From assembly GCA_024641785.1 (NCBI GenBank), contig JAHECK010000017.1, positions 2,155-34,453 of the forward strand: 32,299 nt of DNA, read 5' to 3'. The stretch is from Flavobacteriales bacterium (GTDB lineage Bacteria > Bacteroidota > Bacteroidia > Flavobacteriales_D > JAHECK01). A program made the translations under genes and the position numbers. The notes beneath the pieces were generated by a model that saw only the letters and a list, made by a program, of their open reading frames with translations, ran no database searches and was not told the origin of the DNA. Below, in pieces: positions 16,248 to 26,382 of this stretch. Every line of letters begins with the position of its first letter. Within the stretch, counting starts at the first letter, position 1.

Positions 16248-17690
16248 ATGCGCTATACAGGAAACAAAGTCATTGAAGAAGATATGCAGGGTAAGGCTAC
16301 AATGATGCCTGCTAACATTCAAATAAATAATAAAAAACTTTATATTGAGAGTTATGGTTGTCAGATGAATTTCTCTGACAGTGAAATTGTAGCTTCGATA
16401 TTAATTGATGAGGGTTACACCACTGTTGCTGACTATAAAGATGCTGATGTTATTTTAGTAAACACCTGTTCTATTAGAGAAAATGCTGAACAAAGAGTAT
16501 TTAATCGTCTTCGTAACTATCAGGCTGTAAAAAAAACACGCCCAGGAGCAATTATTGGAATGTTGGGATGCATGGCTGAACGATTAAAATCGCAATTGCT
16601 TGAACGTGACCGATTAGTCGATCTGGTTGTTGGTCCAGATGCATATAGAAGTCTTCCGGAATTACTGCAAAATGCTGAAAGTGGTCAAAAAGCGGTTAAT
16701 GTTTTGTTATCAAGGGAGGAAACCTATGCTGATATTTCACCTGTTCGTTTAGATAATAATGGTATTAGTGCATTTATCTCCATCATGAGAGGATGTGACA
16801 ATATGTGTTCTTTTTGTGTCGTCCCATTTACAAGAGGAAGAGAAAGAAGCAGGGACCCAGAATCTATTGTTAGAGAAGCGAGAGAACTTTTACTTAAAGG
16901 ATATAAAGAAATCACCTTACTTGGTCAGAATGTCGATTCTTATAAATGGAATATCACCTCAAAAGGAGAGATAATTGATCCAAAAGAAGATGTTGTAAGA
17001 TTTTCAGGATTATTGGAAAAAGTGGCTCTAGTGTCTAAAGAATTACGTATTCGTTTCTCTACATCGCATCCAAAGGATATGAACGATGATGTTATTGAAA
17101 CCATGGCAAAATATGATAATATCTGTGAATATATTCATCTCCCTGTTCAATCTGGAAATAATAACATTCTTGATAAAATGAATCGAGGATATACCCGTGA
17201 ATGGTATTTTGAGAGAATTGATTCTATTAGGAGGATAATGCCAAATTGCGCGATTTCTACCGATATTATCATAGGTTTTTGTGATGAAACGGATCAGGAT
17301 TTTGAAGAAACATATGATTTAATGGATCGTGTCGAATTCGATTTTGCTTATATGTTCAAGTATTCTGAAAGACCAAAGACATTAGCAGAAAGAAACTTTA
17401 TTGATAACGTCCCAGAAGAAATTAAAAGTGAACGATTACAAAAAATCATTGATTTACAGAGAGCTAAATCATTGTTAAGTAATCAAAAAATGATTGGAAA
17501 AGAATGTCAGGTTTTGATAGAAGGCATTTCAAAAAGATCTGATAATCAATTATTTGGGAGAAATAGCCAAAATATGGTAGTGATCATAAATAAAGATGAT
17601 TTAAAGAAAGGACAATATGTTGATGTATTGGTTGATTCATGTTCATCAGCTACATTATTTGCTACTGTAATTAAAAAAAATAACAATTGA
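16248..17690 (+). CDS. miaB: tRNA-2-methylthio-N6-dimethylallyladenosine synthase MiaB
   Basis: The 480-residue radical-SAM methylthiotransferase has an N-terminal UPF0004 domain with the three cysteines for the auxiliary iron-sulfur cluster: C38 (SYGCQMN), C74 ([12 protein letters not shown]) and C108 (GCMAER). The radical-SAM motif C183-x3-C187-x2-C190 lies in [18 protein letters not shown]. The middle contains [12 protein letters not shown], and a C-terminal TRAM domain occupies about 415-480. MiaB adds the methylthio group to i6A37 of tRNAs reading UNN codons. The SYGCQMN and RGRERSR signatures separate it from RimO and MtaB. About 20 residues before [10 protein letters not shown] are poorly conserved, so a later ATG is possible. 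The stop TGA overlaps the next TTG start. Confidence 0.95.
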   Translation: MRYTGNKVIEEDMQGKATMMPANIQINNKKLYIESYGCQMNFSDSEIVASILIDEGYTTVADYKDADVILVNTCSIRENAEQRVFNRLRNYQAVKKTRPGAIIGMLGCMAERLKSQLLERDRLVDLVVGPDAYRSLPELLQNAESGQKAVNVLLSREETYADISPVRLDNNGISAFISIMRGCDNMCSFCVVPFTRGRERSRDPESIVREARELLLKGYKEITLLGQNVDSYKWNITSKGEIIDPKEDVVRFSGLLEKVALVSKELRIRFSTSHPKDMNDDVIETMAKYDNICEYIHLPVQSGNNNILDKMNRGYTREWYFERIDSIRRIMPNCAISTDIIIGFCDETDQDFEETYDLMDRVEFDFAYMFKYSERPKTLAERNFIDNVPEEIKSERLQKIIDLQRAKSLLSNQKMIGKECQVLIEGISKRSDNQLFGRNSQNMVVIINKDDLKKGQYVDVLVDSCSSATLFATVIKKNNN

Positions 17691-18910
17691 AAAGCATACA
17701 ATCAATAAAACAAAGATTTGGCATTATTGGTAATTCACCATTGCTAAATCATGCAATAAATACGGCCATTCAGGTGGCCCCAACTGATGTTGCTGTTTTT
17801 ATCATTGGAGAAAGTGGAACAGGGAAAGAAGCTATTCCACAGATCATTCATTTTGGGAGCACAAGAAAACACAATCCTTACATAGCAGTAAATTGCGGTG
17901 CAATTCCTGAAGGCACTATTGATTCTGAGTTATTTGGACATGAAAAAGGGAGTTTTACCGGAGCGCATGAATCCAGAAAAGGATATTTTGAAGTGGCTGA
18001 TACCGGTACGATTTTTTTAGATGAAGTTGCAGATCTTCCTTTAGCGACTCAAGTTCGCTTATTACGTGTTTTAGAAACAGGTGAATTTATTAAAGTTGGA
18101 TCTTCCAAGATCATTAAGACGAACGTAAGAGTCATTGCCGCAACAAATATTAATGTTACGAATGCAATTAAAGATGGAAAATTCAGAGAGGATTTATATT
18201 ACCGTCTAAATACAGTGCCCATCATAATGCCTCCTCTCAGGAATCGTCAGGAAGATATTTATTTATTATTCAGAAAATTCACTTCTGACTTCGCTGAAAA
18301 ATATCGCATGCCTGTTCTTAAATTAACAGAAGAAGCCATTAAGTTATTAGAAACCTATCGTTGGCCCGGAAATGTTCGCCAATTAAAAAATATCGCTGAA
18401 CAAATGTCGGTACTCGAGCAAGAAAGACTCATTGATCGGGATGTTTTGTCAGGATATTTACCTGGGTATTCAAATAGCCAGTTACCCGTATTAATTACTA
18501 AAAAAGAGAAGATCGAAGATTCCGAAAAGGATTTAGTCTATAAAATACTCTTCGATCTGAAAAATGATATTAATGATTTAAAAAGTCTTGTATTGGGTAT
18601 TCTTCAATCGAATGAAGATGCAATTACGATCAACGATTCAAATTCTGAATTATTAAATCGATTGTTTTCAAAACCAGTTGAAGAAGTAAAATCAATTAGC
18701 AAGATGAACCCAACGATTCAGGTTCCATATGATCAAAAAATTGAAGAGCATACAGAAATAAATGAATCTTTAAAATTAGCCGATAAAGAAAAAGAGCTTA
18801 TTATCAAGGCCCTTAAGAAACATCATAATAAAAGAAAACATGCTGCTTCTGATCTCGGCATTTCGGAACGAACCTTGTATCGTAAAATAAAAGAATACAA
18901 TATTGAATAA
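17687..18910 (+). CDS. Sigma-54-dependent transcriptional activator lacking a receiver domain
   Basis: This 407-residue protein begins directly with the AAA+ domain. Walker A is GESGTGKE (41-48), the sigma-54 contact loop is GSFTGA (88-93, usually GAFTGA) and Walker B is [12 protein letters not shown] (107-118). It also has [13 protein letters not shown] and [11 protein letters not shown] variable region (about 280-360) with [20 protein letters not shown] follows, then a Fis-type helix-turn-helix at the C-terminus ([20 protein letters not shown]). Such proteins use ATP to open promoters bound by RpoN. Without a receiver or sensor domain, its signal may come from a partner protein or from its level. 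It starts with TTG inside TTGA, overlapping the miaB stop by 4 nt. It sits in front of lptE, a gene order that recurs in Bacteroidota. Confidence 0.92.
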   Translation: MKSIQSIKQRFGIIGNSPLLNHAINTAIQVAPTDVAVFIIGESGTGKEAIPQIIHFGSTRKHNPYIAVNCGAIPEGTIDSELFGHEKGSFTGAHESRKGYFEVADTGTIFLDEVADLPLATQVRLLRVLETGEFIKVGSSKIIKTNVRVIAATNINVTNAIKDGKFREDLYYRLNTVPIIMPPLRNRQEDIYLLFRKFTSDFAEKYRMPVLKLTEEAIKLLETYRWPGNVRQLKNIAEQMSVLEQERLIDRDVLSGYLPGYSNSQLPVLITKKEKIEDSEKDLVYKILFDLKNDINDLKSLVLGILQSNEDAITINDSNSELLNRLFSKPVEEVKSISKMNPTIQVPYDQKIEEHTEINESLKLADKEKELIIKALKKHHNKRKHAASDLGISERTLYRKIKEYNIE

Positions 18911-18911
18911 A

Positions 18912-19436
18912 ATGAAATTCATCACAATACCGCTTCTTTTTTCCATCATTATAAGTAGTTTAATGATGACTTCTTGTTCAGTAAATTATTCATTTACCGG
19001 AGCTGATATACCCGCGGAAGCTAAAACTCTCTCCGTAACTTATTTTAAAATTGATGGAAAAGCAGCACTGGCAAATCCCTTAACTTCTGACATATTTACT
19101 AATACGCTAATTGCCATAATGCTTACTCAAACAAATCTTGATATTGTCGACAAAAATGGGGACCTGAGATTTTCCGGAAGTATCGTCGGCTATACAAATA
19201 CACCCGTGGCGGCTCAAAGCGATACAGAAACCTCAAATCGAAGTCGATTAACCATTACGGTAAAAGTAAATTATGTTAATACTATTGAGACTGGTAAAGA
19301 TTTTGAAAAGAATTTTAGTCAGTTTGCAGATTTCGATGCCAATGTAAATTTAAGTGAAGTTGAAATTGAGCTTATTGAAGTGATCAGTGAAAATATTGCA
19401 CAAGATATTTTCAATGGTTCATTGGGATCATGGTAA
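18912..19436 (+). CDS. lptE: LptE-like outer-membrane lipoprotein (LPS assembly)
   Basis: The lipoprotein has 174 residues from the ATG at 18912 (a TTG at 18903 would add three). The signal peptide ends in SLMMTSC with lipid Cys at 22, followed by SVNYSFTGADIPAEAKTLSV, the Bacteroidota LptE start. The body has ISD-like strands: NPLTSDIFTNTL, LTQTNLDIV, GDLRFSGSIVGYTNTPVAAQ and RLTITVKVNYVNT, then a C-terminal helix ending DIFNGSLGSW. LptE plugs the LptD barrel and helps place LPS in the outer leaflet. Primary identity to the proteobacterial protein is low; the call rests on the family pattern and on the neighbourhood (sigma-54 activator, TPR-like protein, secG). It starts 1 bp after the upstream stop. 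Confidence 0.85.
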   Translation: MKFITIPLLFSIIISSLMMTSCSVNYSFTGADIPAEAKTLSVTYFKIDGKAALANPLTSDIFTNTLIAIMLTQTNLDIVDKNGDLRFSGSIVGYTNTPVAAQSDTETSNRSRLTITVKVNYVNTIETGKDFEKNFSQFADFDANVNLSEVEIELIEVISENIAQDIFNGSLGSW

Positions 19437-19476
19437 TCGTAATTTAATTAATTTCGTAAGTTCTACAATCAAAGAA

Positions 19477-20304
19477 ATGGAAATTCAAAGTTCTGATTTA
19501 AGCATTAAAGGATTCAATATTACTATTGATCAGCTTAATCATATACTTGAAAACCATCCTTATTTTCATTTAGGTCTTATGGAGAAATCGAGAATACTTC
19601 AGAAGACAAATCACATTGATTCGATAAAAACGATTCGAAAATGTGCTATTTTATTTCCTGATAGATCATTATTACATTCTTTTTTACATGAAAATAATGA
19701 AATCGAATCAGCCACATTAAATGATGAAACGCAAATTGAATCTATTAAAGCTGAGCCCGAAGAGGATCATAAAACTGAAACTATCTCTGTTAAAATAGAA
19801 GCATCAGCAAGTGATGAAAATGAAGAAATTAAAATTCAAGAAAAAAAGAACCTTGAAAAAAACTACTTCATTGAAGCGGTTAATCAAAGTATACAAATAG
19901 AAGCATCACACTATTCAATTAATGATTTAATTGAAAAAGAAGATAAGGAAAAAGAAAAACTGAAAAATGAAGAAGAAATTAAAATTTTAAGTTTTTCTGA
20001 ATGGATTGGAGGAAATGAAGTTTTTAAAGAAAATTCTACTACCTCACATAATAAACTAATCGATAAGTTTATTCAAGAAAGCCCTCAAATTAGTAAGCTT
20101 ACAGACTCCTCTTTTTATTCGCCTATTGAAAAAGGGAAACAAAGTATTTCAGAAGAAACCCTTCCATTTTCTGAAACTTTAGCTTCAATTTATATTAAAC
20201 AAGGAAATAAAGCATTGGCGATTAAAGCATATCGCTATTTGATGTTGAAGAATCCACAAAAAAGTGTTTACTTTGCCGACCTTATTAAAAAACTGGAAGA
20301 ATAA
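19477..20304 (+). CDS. TPR-like protein of unknown function between lptE and secG
   Basis: No assigned function. From the ATG at 19477 it is 275 residues. An upstream ATG at 19387 would add 30 residues but would overlap lptE by 50 nt. The N-terminus has ITIDQLNHILENHPYFHLGL and SIKTIRKCAILFPDRSLLHSFL, repeat-like helices. The middle (about 80-200) is Glu/Lys-rich, low in complexity and probably disordered. The C-terminus reads FSETLASIYIKQGNKALAIK and YRYLMLKNPQKSVYFADLI, one recognisable tetratricopeptide unit. Bacteroidota commonly have a protein with this N-and-C pattern next to secG. No signal peptide is visible, so it is probably cytoplasmic. It may act as a protein-interaction scaffold, but this is inference. 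Confidence 0.75.
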   Translation: MEIQSSDLSIKGFNITIDQLNHILENHPYFHLGLMEKSRILQKTNHIDSIKTIRKCAILFPDRSLLHSFLHENNEIESATLNDETQIESIKAEPEEDHKTETISVKIEASASDENEEIKIQEKKNLEKNYFIEAVNQSIQIEASHYSINDLIEKEDKEKEKLKNEEEIKILSFSEWIGGNEVFKENSTTSHNKLIDKFIQESPQISKLTDSSFYSPIEKGKQSISEETLPFSETLASIYIKQGNKALAIKAYRYLMLKNPQKSVYFADLIKKLEE

Positions 20305-20320
20305 AACTAAGTAAGAAGAG

Positions 20321-20665
20321 ATGGAAACCTTTGTAATTGTATTGATTGTTATTGTTAGCGTATTATTAGGACTGATTGTATTGATCCAAAACCCAAAAGG
20401 TGGAGGTCTGGCAACTGGTTTTACCGGAGCTAATCAAATTGGTGGTGTTAAAAGAACGACGGATTTTTTAGAAAAAGCCACCTGGTCATTGGCCATTTTA
20501 TTATTGGTGCTAAGTATTACAGCTACCGGAATAGAAAAAACAAAAGTTGTTTCTGATGAAGGTCTTCAAGATGTAATTGAAACGCCTCAACAAAACATAC
20601 CTACTCAATCAAATGATGCTACTGAACTGCCTGTTGATGAATCAGGAGATGATAGCGGAAATTAA
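20321..20665 (+). CDS. secG: Preprotein translocase subunit SecG
   Basis: The 114-residue protein has two membrane helices (about 2-22 and 53-72): METFVIVLIVIVSVLLGLIV and WSLAILLLVLSITATGI. Between them is the SecG hallmark LIQNPKGGGLATGFTGANQI. The acidic C-terminal tail (about 80-114, rich in D, E, Q, N) is typical of Bacteroidota SecG and is longer than the E. coli one. SecG is the small accessory subunit of the SecYEG channel in the inner membrane; it supports export of all the signal-peptide proteins listed here, including T9SS cargo. It follows the TPR-like gene after 16 bp and is closed by the terminator at 20689-20723. Confidence 0.93.
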   Translation: METFVIVLIVIVSVLLGLIVLIQNPKGGGLATGFTGANQIGGVKRTTDFLEKATWSLAILLLVLSITATGIEKTKVVSDEGLQDVIETPQQNIPTQSNDATELPVDESGDDSGN

Positions 20666-20688
20666 GATTGTTTAAAAAAGATTTATTA

Positions 20689-20723
20689 ATGTCAGTATGT
20701 CATCCATACTGACATTTTTTTTT
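20689..20723 (+). terminator. Strong rho-independent terminator after secG
   Basis: A perfect 11-bp stem ATGTCAGTATG / CATACTGACAT with a 5-nt loop (TCATC) is followed by a run of eight T. It lies 23 bp past the secG stop and separates the miaB-secG run from groES-groEL. Confidence 0.93.
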
Positions 20724-20741
20724 AAATAAAACGAGGTAATT

Positions 20742-20792
20742 CTTGTGATATGTCAATTAGACACAAGCAATTTGATTGGCATGTTTATTACT
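20742..20792 (+). promoter_or_regulatory. groES upstream region: inverted repeat and weak sigma-54-like site
   Basis: No CIRCE element (the HrcA site TTAGCACTC-N9-GAGTGCTAA) is present. An inverted repeat CTTGTG (20742-20747) / CACAAG (20762-20767) lies 52 bp before the ATG. At 20776-20792 the sequence TTGGCATG-N4-TTACT has the correct GG-to-GC spacing for a -24/-12 promoter, but the -12 GC is AC. It could be an RpoN-type site, a degenerate heat-shock promoter or chance. Confidence 0.25.
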
Positions 20793-20818
20793 AGTAAACA
20801 ATAAAAAAAATAATTAAA

Positions 20819-21100
20819 ATGGCAATAAATATATTACCCCTAGGTGATCGAGTTGTAGTTGAGCCTGCTCCTGCAGAAGAAAAAACAAGTTCTGGAATTA
20901 TCATACCTGATACAGCAAAAGAAAAACCTCAGAAAGGGGTTGTTTTAGCGGTTGGAAAAGGGAAAATTGATGAGCCAATGACTGTTAAAGTTGGTGATAC
21001 AGTTTTATACGGTAAATATGGTGGAACAGAACTGAAAATCGATGGAAAAGATCTATTAATGATGCGCGAGTCCGATATTTTCGGAATCATTAAAGGTTAA
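20819..21100 (+). CDS. groES: Co-chaperonin GroES (Hsp10)
   Basis: The 93-residue protein has the GroES fold signatures [20 protein letters not shown] at the start, the mobile loop [43 protein letters not shown] and a C-terminal [12 protein letters not shown]. It forms the heptameric lid on the GroEL ring in the cytoplasm. It is followed by groEL after 31 bp, and both are bounded by terminators (20689-20723 before, 22794-22821 after), so they form a two-gene operon. Confidence 0.97.
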   Translation: MAINILPLGDRVVVEPAPAEEKTSSGIIIPDTAKEKPQKGVVLAVGKGKIDEPMTVKVGDTVLYGKYGGTELKIDGKDLLMMRESDIFGIIKG

Positions 21101-21107
21101 TTATTAA

Positions 21108-22766
<1,659 letters not shown>

Positions 22767-22793
22767 AATCATTCAAAAGAGATAAAAAAAAAG

Positions 22794-22821
22794 CCGGTTG
22801 ATTTCAATCGGTTTTTTTTTT
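22794..22821 (+). terminator. Rho-independent terminator after groEL
   Basis: Stem CCGGTTGA / TCAATCGG (one G-T pair) with a very short loop, followed by ten T at 22812-22821, 27 bp after the groEL stop. Confidence 0.9.
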
Positions 22822-23012
22822 GCTACTATTTTTTAATTAAATAAAGACTTTAAATAACAAATTAAAATAAGCTAGTTCTTTAATTTTCATTATCATAGGG
22901 GGTAATTATAGGTATATTTAGTGTCAAATTGTTTATATTTTTGTGCTAAACCGTTTTTATTAATTGGATTAATATTTTGTTAATATTTCTTAAATTCCTT
23001 TATTTACTATAA

Positions 23013-23037
23013 GAAAAATAGGAGAGCCCTATTTTTC
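23013..23037 (+). promoter_or_regulatory. Perfect 10-bp hairpin in the susC leader
   Basis: GAAAAATAGG (23013-23022) and CCTATTTTTC (23028-23037) pair perfectly around a 5-nt loop AGAGC. The hairpin lies 46 bp before the preferred susC start (23084) and 1 bp before an alternative ATG (23039). It has no T run, so it is not a standard terminator. It may be a leader-RNA control element; no ligand or protein can be named. The rest of 22822-23083 shows no gene; a TAnnTTTG-like box (TATTTTTG) occurs at 22936-22943 without a good -33 partner. Confidence 0.45.
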
Positions 23038-23083
23038 GATGTTTAAAGTGCATCTTAATTTTTATAAATTTAAAACCTACAGT

Positions 23084-26000
23084 ATGAAATTAAAGCTACA
23101 TGTTGCTTTGACAATGACACTGCTAATTTTTTCGCAAATGTTATTCGCTCAAAGCAGAACAGTGACTGGTACAGTTACTGAATCTGACACCAAGGAATCA
23201 CTTCCTGGGGTATCGGTCGTTCTAGAGGGAACTACCAAAGGTACAGTCACAGACCTTGATGGTAAGTTTGCCATCGAGATAGAAAGTGATCTTGATGTTC
23301 TTGTGTTTTCCTACATTGGAATGAATACGCAAAGAATTGAGGTTGGTACAAAATCTACCATTGATGTTTCTCTTCAATCCGGAGTAGACCTTGATGAGTT
23401 TGTTGTAACTGCATTAGGTATCTCTCGTGAGAAAAAGTCACTGGGATATGCTACGCAAGAAGTTGCAGGAGATGAAGTTAGCACTGTAAAACGTGATAAT
23501 TTTATCAACAATATTTCTGGTAAAGTTGCCGGTGTTCAAATTAAACAGAACAGCAACTTGGGAGGATCTACCAATGTTTTAATCAGGGGTAATACTTCTC
23601 TTACTGGAAACAATCAGGCTTTATTTGTTGTTGATGGGGTTCCTATTGACAATTCAAATACTGCAAATGAAGTTAACAATAATTATGTAGCACAAGGTTC
23701 TGCTGGATATGATTACGGTAACGTAATCTCAGATTTAAATCCAAATGATATTGAAAGCATGAACGTGTTAAAAGGTGCTGCTGCAACTGCACTATATGGT
23801 GCGAGAGCTTCAAATGGAGCGATAATTATCACAACTAAAAAAGGAAGAGCAAAGGGAACAGCTAAAAAAGGTCTTGGCGTAAATCTTTCTTCTACTGCAG
23901 TAGTTGGAGTTGTTGATAAATCTACATTCCCTACCTATCAAAAAGGATATGGAGCAGGTTATGGTCCTTATTATTCAGATACAGATAATCCTGGACTTGA
24001 ATATTATGATTTCAATGGTGATGGAACAAATGATTATGTAGTTCCATTTACTGAAGATGCTTCTTTTGGAGCTGCTTTTAATCCAAATTTATTGGTTTAC
24101 CAATGGGACGCATTGGATCCTCAGGCTCCTAATTATAACAAACCGACACCATGGGTGGTATCTCCTAATGATCCAATAAAATTCTTTAACCCTGCATGGA
24201 CTTTTACAAATGCAATTTCTGTTAATGGATCAAGTGAAGCTGGATCTTTCCGTTTATCATATCAAAATATGGATCAAACCGGAATTCTTCCAAATAGCAA
24301 ATTGCTTCGAAACAATGTTGCTTTATCAGGAACATTCAATGTAAATAAAAATGTTACTGTTTCGGCCTCAGCTAATTATATTAGTACAAATGCAACCGGT
24401 AGAAATGTAACAGGTTATGCAAGTAACCAGATGTCATCTTTCCGTCAGTGGTGGCAAACAAATGTTGACATTCTTGCACAAAGAGATGTTTTTGAATTAA
24501 CAGATCGTAACGTAACTTGGAATCCAGGTTCAGCAAGTGAGCCAACTAATCCTATTTATTGGGATAATCCTTATTGGGACCGTTATAAAAATTACCAAAC
24601 TGATTCACGTGATCGATGGTTCGGTAACTTTAATGTTAATTATAAAATCAATGACTACTTAACATTTTATGTAAGAGCTTCTGTTGATACCTATTCTACA
24701 ATTCAAGAAGAAAGAAAAGAAGTAGGTTCTACTGCTGGTCGATTTGGTATTAGCCGATTAGACGTTACTTCAGGATATTCTCGATTAGATAAAACTTTCC
24801 TTGAATCTCAATTATTCTCAACCTTGACTTTTCAAAAAGATTTGAATGAAGATCTTAATTTAAATGTTCTTGTTGGAACAGAAGTTAGAAGAGATCATAT
24901 CAATACTATTTTTTCATCAACTAATGGTGGGTTAATCGTACCAGGAACTTTTGCATTATCTAATACTCAAAACGCAAGTTTAGCACCAATAGAAAATGAA
25001 CAAAACTTTGGTGTTACCGGTTTATTTGCTTCTGCAAGTTTAGGTATCAAGCGTATGATTTATATTGACGCTACGGTTAGAAATGACTGGTCTACAACAT
25101 TACCAGAGGATAACAATTCGTATTTATACCCAGCTGTCGCAGGTAGTTTTATTTTCTCAGAATTATTAGATGTTGATCAAATCAGCTTTGGTAAATTGAG
25201 ATTGAACTATGCAGAAGTTGGTAAAGATGCACCTCCTTATAGTATTTTAGATACTTATAATATCAATACTTCTTTTGGTAGTGCAGCCTTAACTTCACTT
25301 CCGAATGGAAAAAACAATCCTGCATTAAAACCTGAACGTACAAAAAGTATTGAAGCAGGTTTAGAAATGTTCTTTTTACAAAGAAGAGTTGGATTTGATG
25401 TAGCATGGTATCAAACAAAATCTACCGATCAGATCTTTAATGCTCAAGTTTCAAGAGCTACTGGATTCTCATCTAAAGTGATCAACTCGGGAGATATGGA
25501 AAATACTGGTTGGGAAATTACTTTAACAGGTGCTCCAATTGTAAAAGATAAATTCCGTTGGGATATTGATGTAAATTATGCAGCAAACAGAAACGAAGTT
25601 GTTGCTTTAAGTGAAGGTTTAACTAATCTTCAACTAGGTTCATTACAAGGTGGTATCACAATTAACGCTACTGTTGGAGAACCTTATGGAACGATACAAG
25701 GTACTGATTATATTTACCTTGATGGACATGAAGGTGATGCTGCTTACCGTGTAATCGGAGCTGATGGTTATTATAAACGATCTACTACTACCGATAATAT
25801 TTTAGGTAATATTACTCCTGATTTCAACATGGGTATCAATAACCGTTTCTCTTATGGTAACTGGAAGTTCTCTTTCTTACTTGATTGGCAAAAAGGTGGA
25901 CAAATTTTCTCTCTTGACCAATGGTATGGAATGGCAACTGGTTTATATGAAGAAACTTCATTTACAAATGACCTAGGTAACCCAGTAAGAAATGATATCG

Positions 26001-26371
26001 CTGATGGTGGTGGATTAATCGTAGAAGGTGTATTAGCTGATGGAACTCCAAATAACATTCGTGTTCCTGGTAATAACTTTAGAGTATTTGGTTACAACAG
26101 AAATCCGAATGCTGGTTTCATATCTGAAACTTCTTACTTGAAATTAAGAGAAGTTGTTCTTACTTATTCCCTTCCAGCATCTGTACTTGGTGATGGATTT
26201 TTCAGAGGTGTTTCTTTTGCCTTTACAGGAAGTAACTTATGGATCTTGAGTAAAGATCTTAAGCATGCAGATCCTGAAGCGGGTATAGCATCTGGAAATA
26301 TTCAAGGATGGCAAAGTGGTACTTTACCAACTACTCGTAACTTTGGATTAACTGTTAATCTTCAATTTTAA
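23084..26371 (+). CDS. susC: SusC/RagA-family TonB-dependent outer-membrane transporter
   Basis: From the ATG at 23084 it has 1095 residues and a clean signal peptide (MKLKLHVALTMTLLIFSQML, then FAQS). An ATG at 23039 would add 15 residues, placing polar sequence before the signal, and is less likely. A carboxypeptidase-regulatory-like domain (RTVTGTVTESDTKESLPGVS, about 25-100) follows, then the SusC plug signatures DEFVVTALGISREKKSLGYA, VLIRGNTSLTGNNQALFVVD and LKGAAATALYGARASNGAII. A 22-strand barrel ends in LTVNLQF. It imports glycans bound by SusD, powered by TonB. The nearby amylase and starch-binding-like protein suggest malto-oligosaccharides, but the protein alone does not show the substrate. 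No STN domain or anti-sigma partner is seen. Confidence 0.95.
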   Translation: MKLKLHVALTMTLLIFSQMLFAQSRTVTGTVTESDTKESLPGVSVVLEGTTKGTVTDLDGKFAIEIESDLDVLVFSYIGMNTQRIEVGTKSTIDVSLQSGVDLDEFVVTALGISREKKSLGYATQEVAGDEVSTVKRDNFINNISGKVAGVQIKQNSNLGGSTNVLIRGNTSLTGNNQALFVVDGVPIDNSNTANEVNNNYVAQGSAGYDYGNVISDLNPNDIESMNVLKGAAATALYGARASNGAIIITTKKGRAKGTAKKGLGVNLSSTAVVGVVDKSTFPTYQKGYGAGYGPYYSDTDNPGLEYYDFNGDGTNDYVVPFTEDASFGAAFNPNLLVYQWDALDPQAPNYNKPTPWVVSPNDPIKFFNPAWTFTNAISVNGSSEAGSFRLSYQNMDQTGILPNSKLLRNNVALSGTFNVNKNVTVSASANYISTNATGRNVTGYASNQMSSFRQWWQTNVDILAQRDVFELTDRNVTWNPGSASEPTNPIYWDNPYWDRYKNYQTDSRDRWFGNFNVNYKINDYLTFYVRASVDTYSTIQEERKEVGSTAGRFGISRLDVTSGYSRLDKTFLESQLFSTLTFQKDLNEDLNLNVLVGTEVRRDHINTIFSSTNGGLIVPGTFALSNTQNASLAPIENEQNFGVTGLFASASLGIKRMIYIDATVRNDWSTTLPEDNNSYLYPAVAGSFIFSELLDVDQISFGKLRLNYAEVGKDAPPYSILDTYNINTSFGSAALTSLPNGKNNPALKPERTKSIEAGLEMFFLQRRVGFDVAWYQTKSTDQIFNAQVSRATGFSSKVINSGDMENTGWEITLTGAPIVKDKFRWDIDVNYAANRNEVVALSEGLTNLQLGSLQGGITINATVGEPYGTIQGTDYIYLDGHEGDAAYRVIGADGYYKRSTTTDNILGNITPDFNMGINNRFSYGNWKFSFLLDWQKGGQIFSLDQWYGMATGLYEETSFTNDLGNPVRNDIADGGGLIVEGVLADGTPNNIRVPGNNFRVFGYNRNPNAGFISETSYLKLREVVLTYSLPASVLGDGFFRGVSFAFTGSNLWILSKDLKHADPEAGIASGNIQGWQSGTLPTTRNFGLTVNLQF

Positions 26372-26382
26372 TACGAAAAACA

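Noticed and set aside
19387-19476. Upstream ATG for the TPR-like gene
   Set aside because: It would overlap lptE by 50 nt and adds sequence that does not fit the family N-terminus; the ATG at 19477 gives a better start.
20719-20818. CIRCE element before groES
   Set aside because: Searched by eye for TTAGCACTC and GAGTGCTAA; neither arm is present.
23039-23083. Upstream ATG as the susC start
   Set aside because: It adds polar residues (MFKVHLNFYKFKTYS) before a complete signal peptide that begins at the next ATG (23084), and it sits directly against the leader hairpin.
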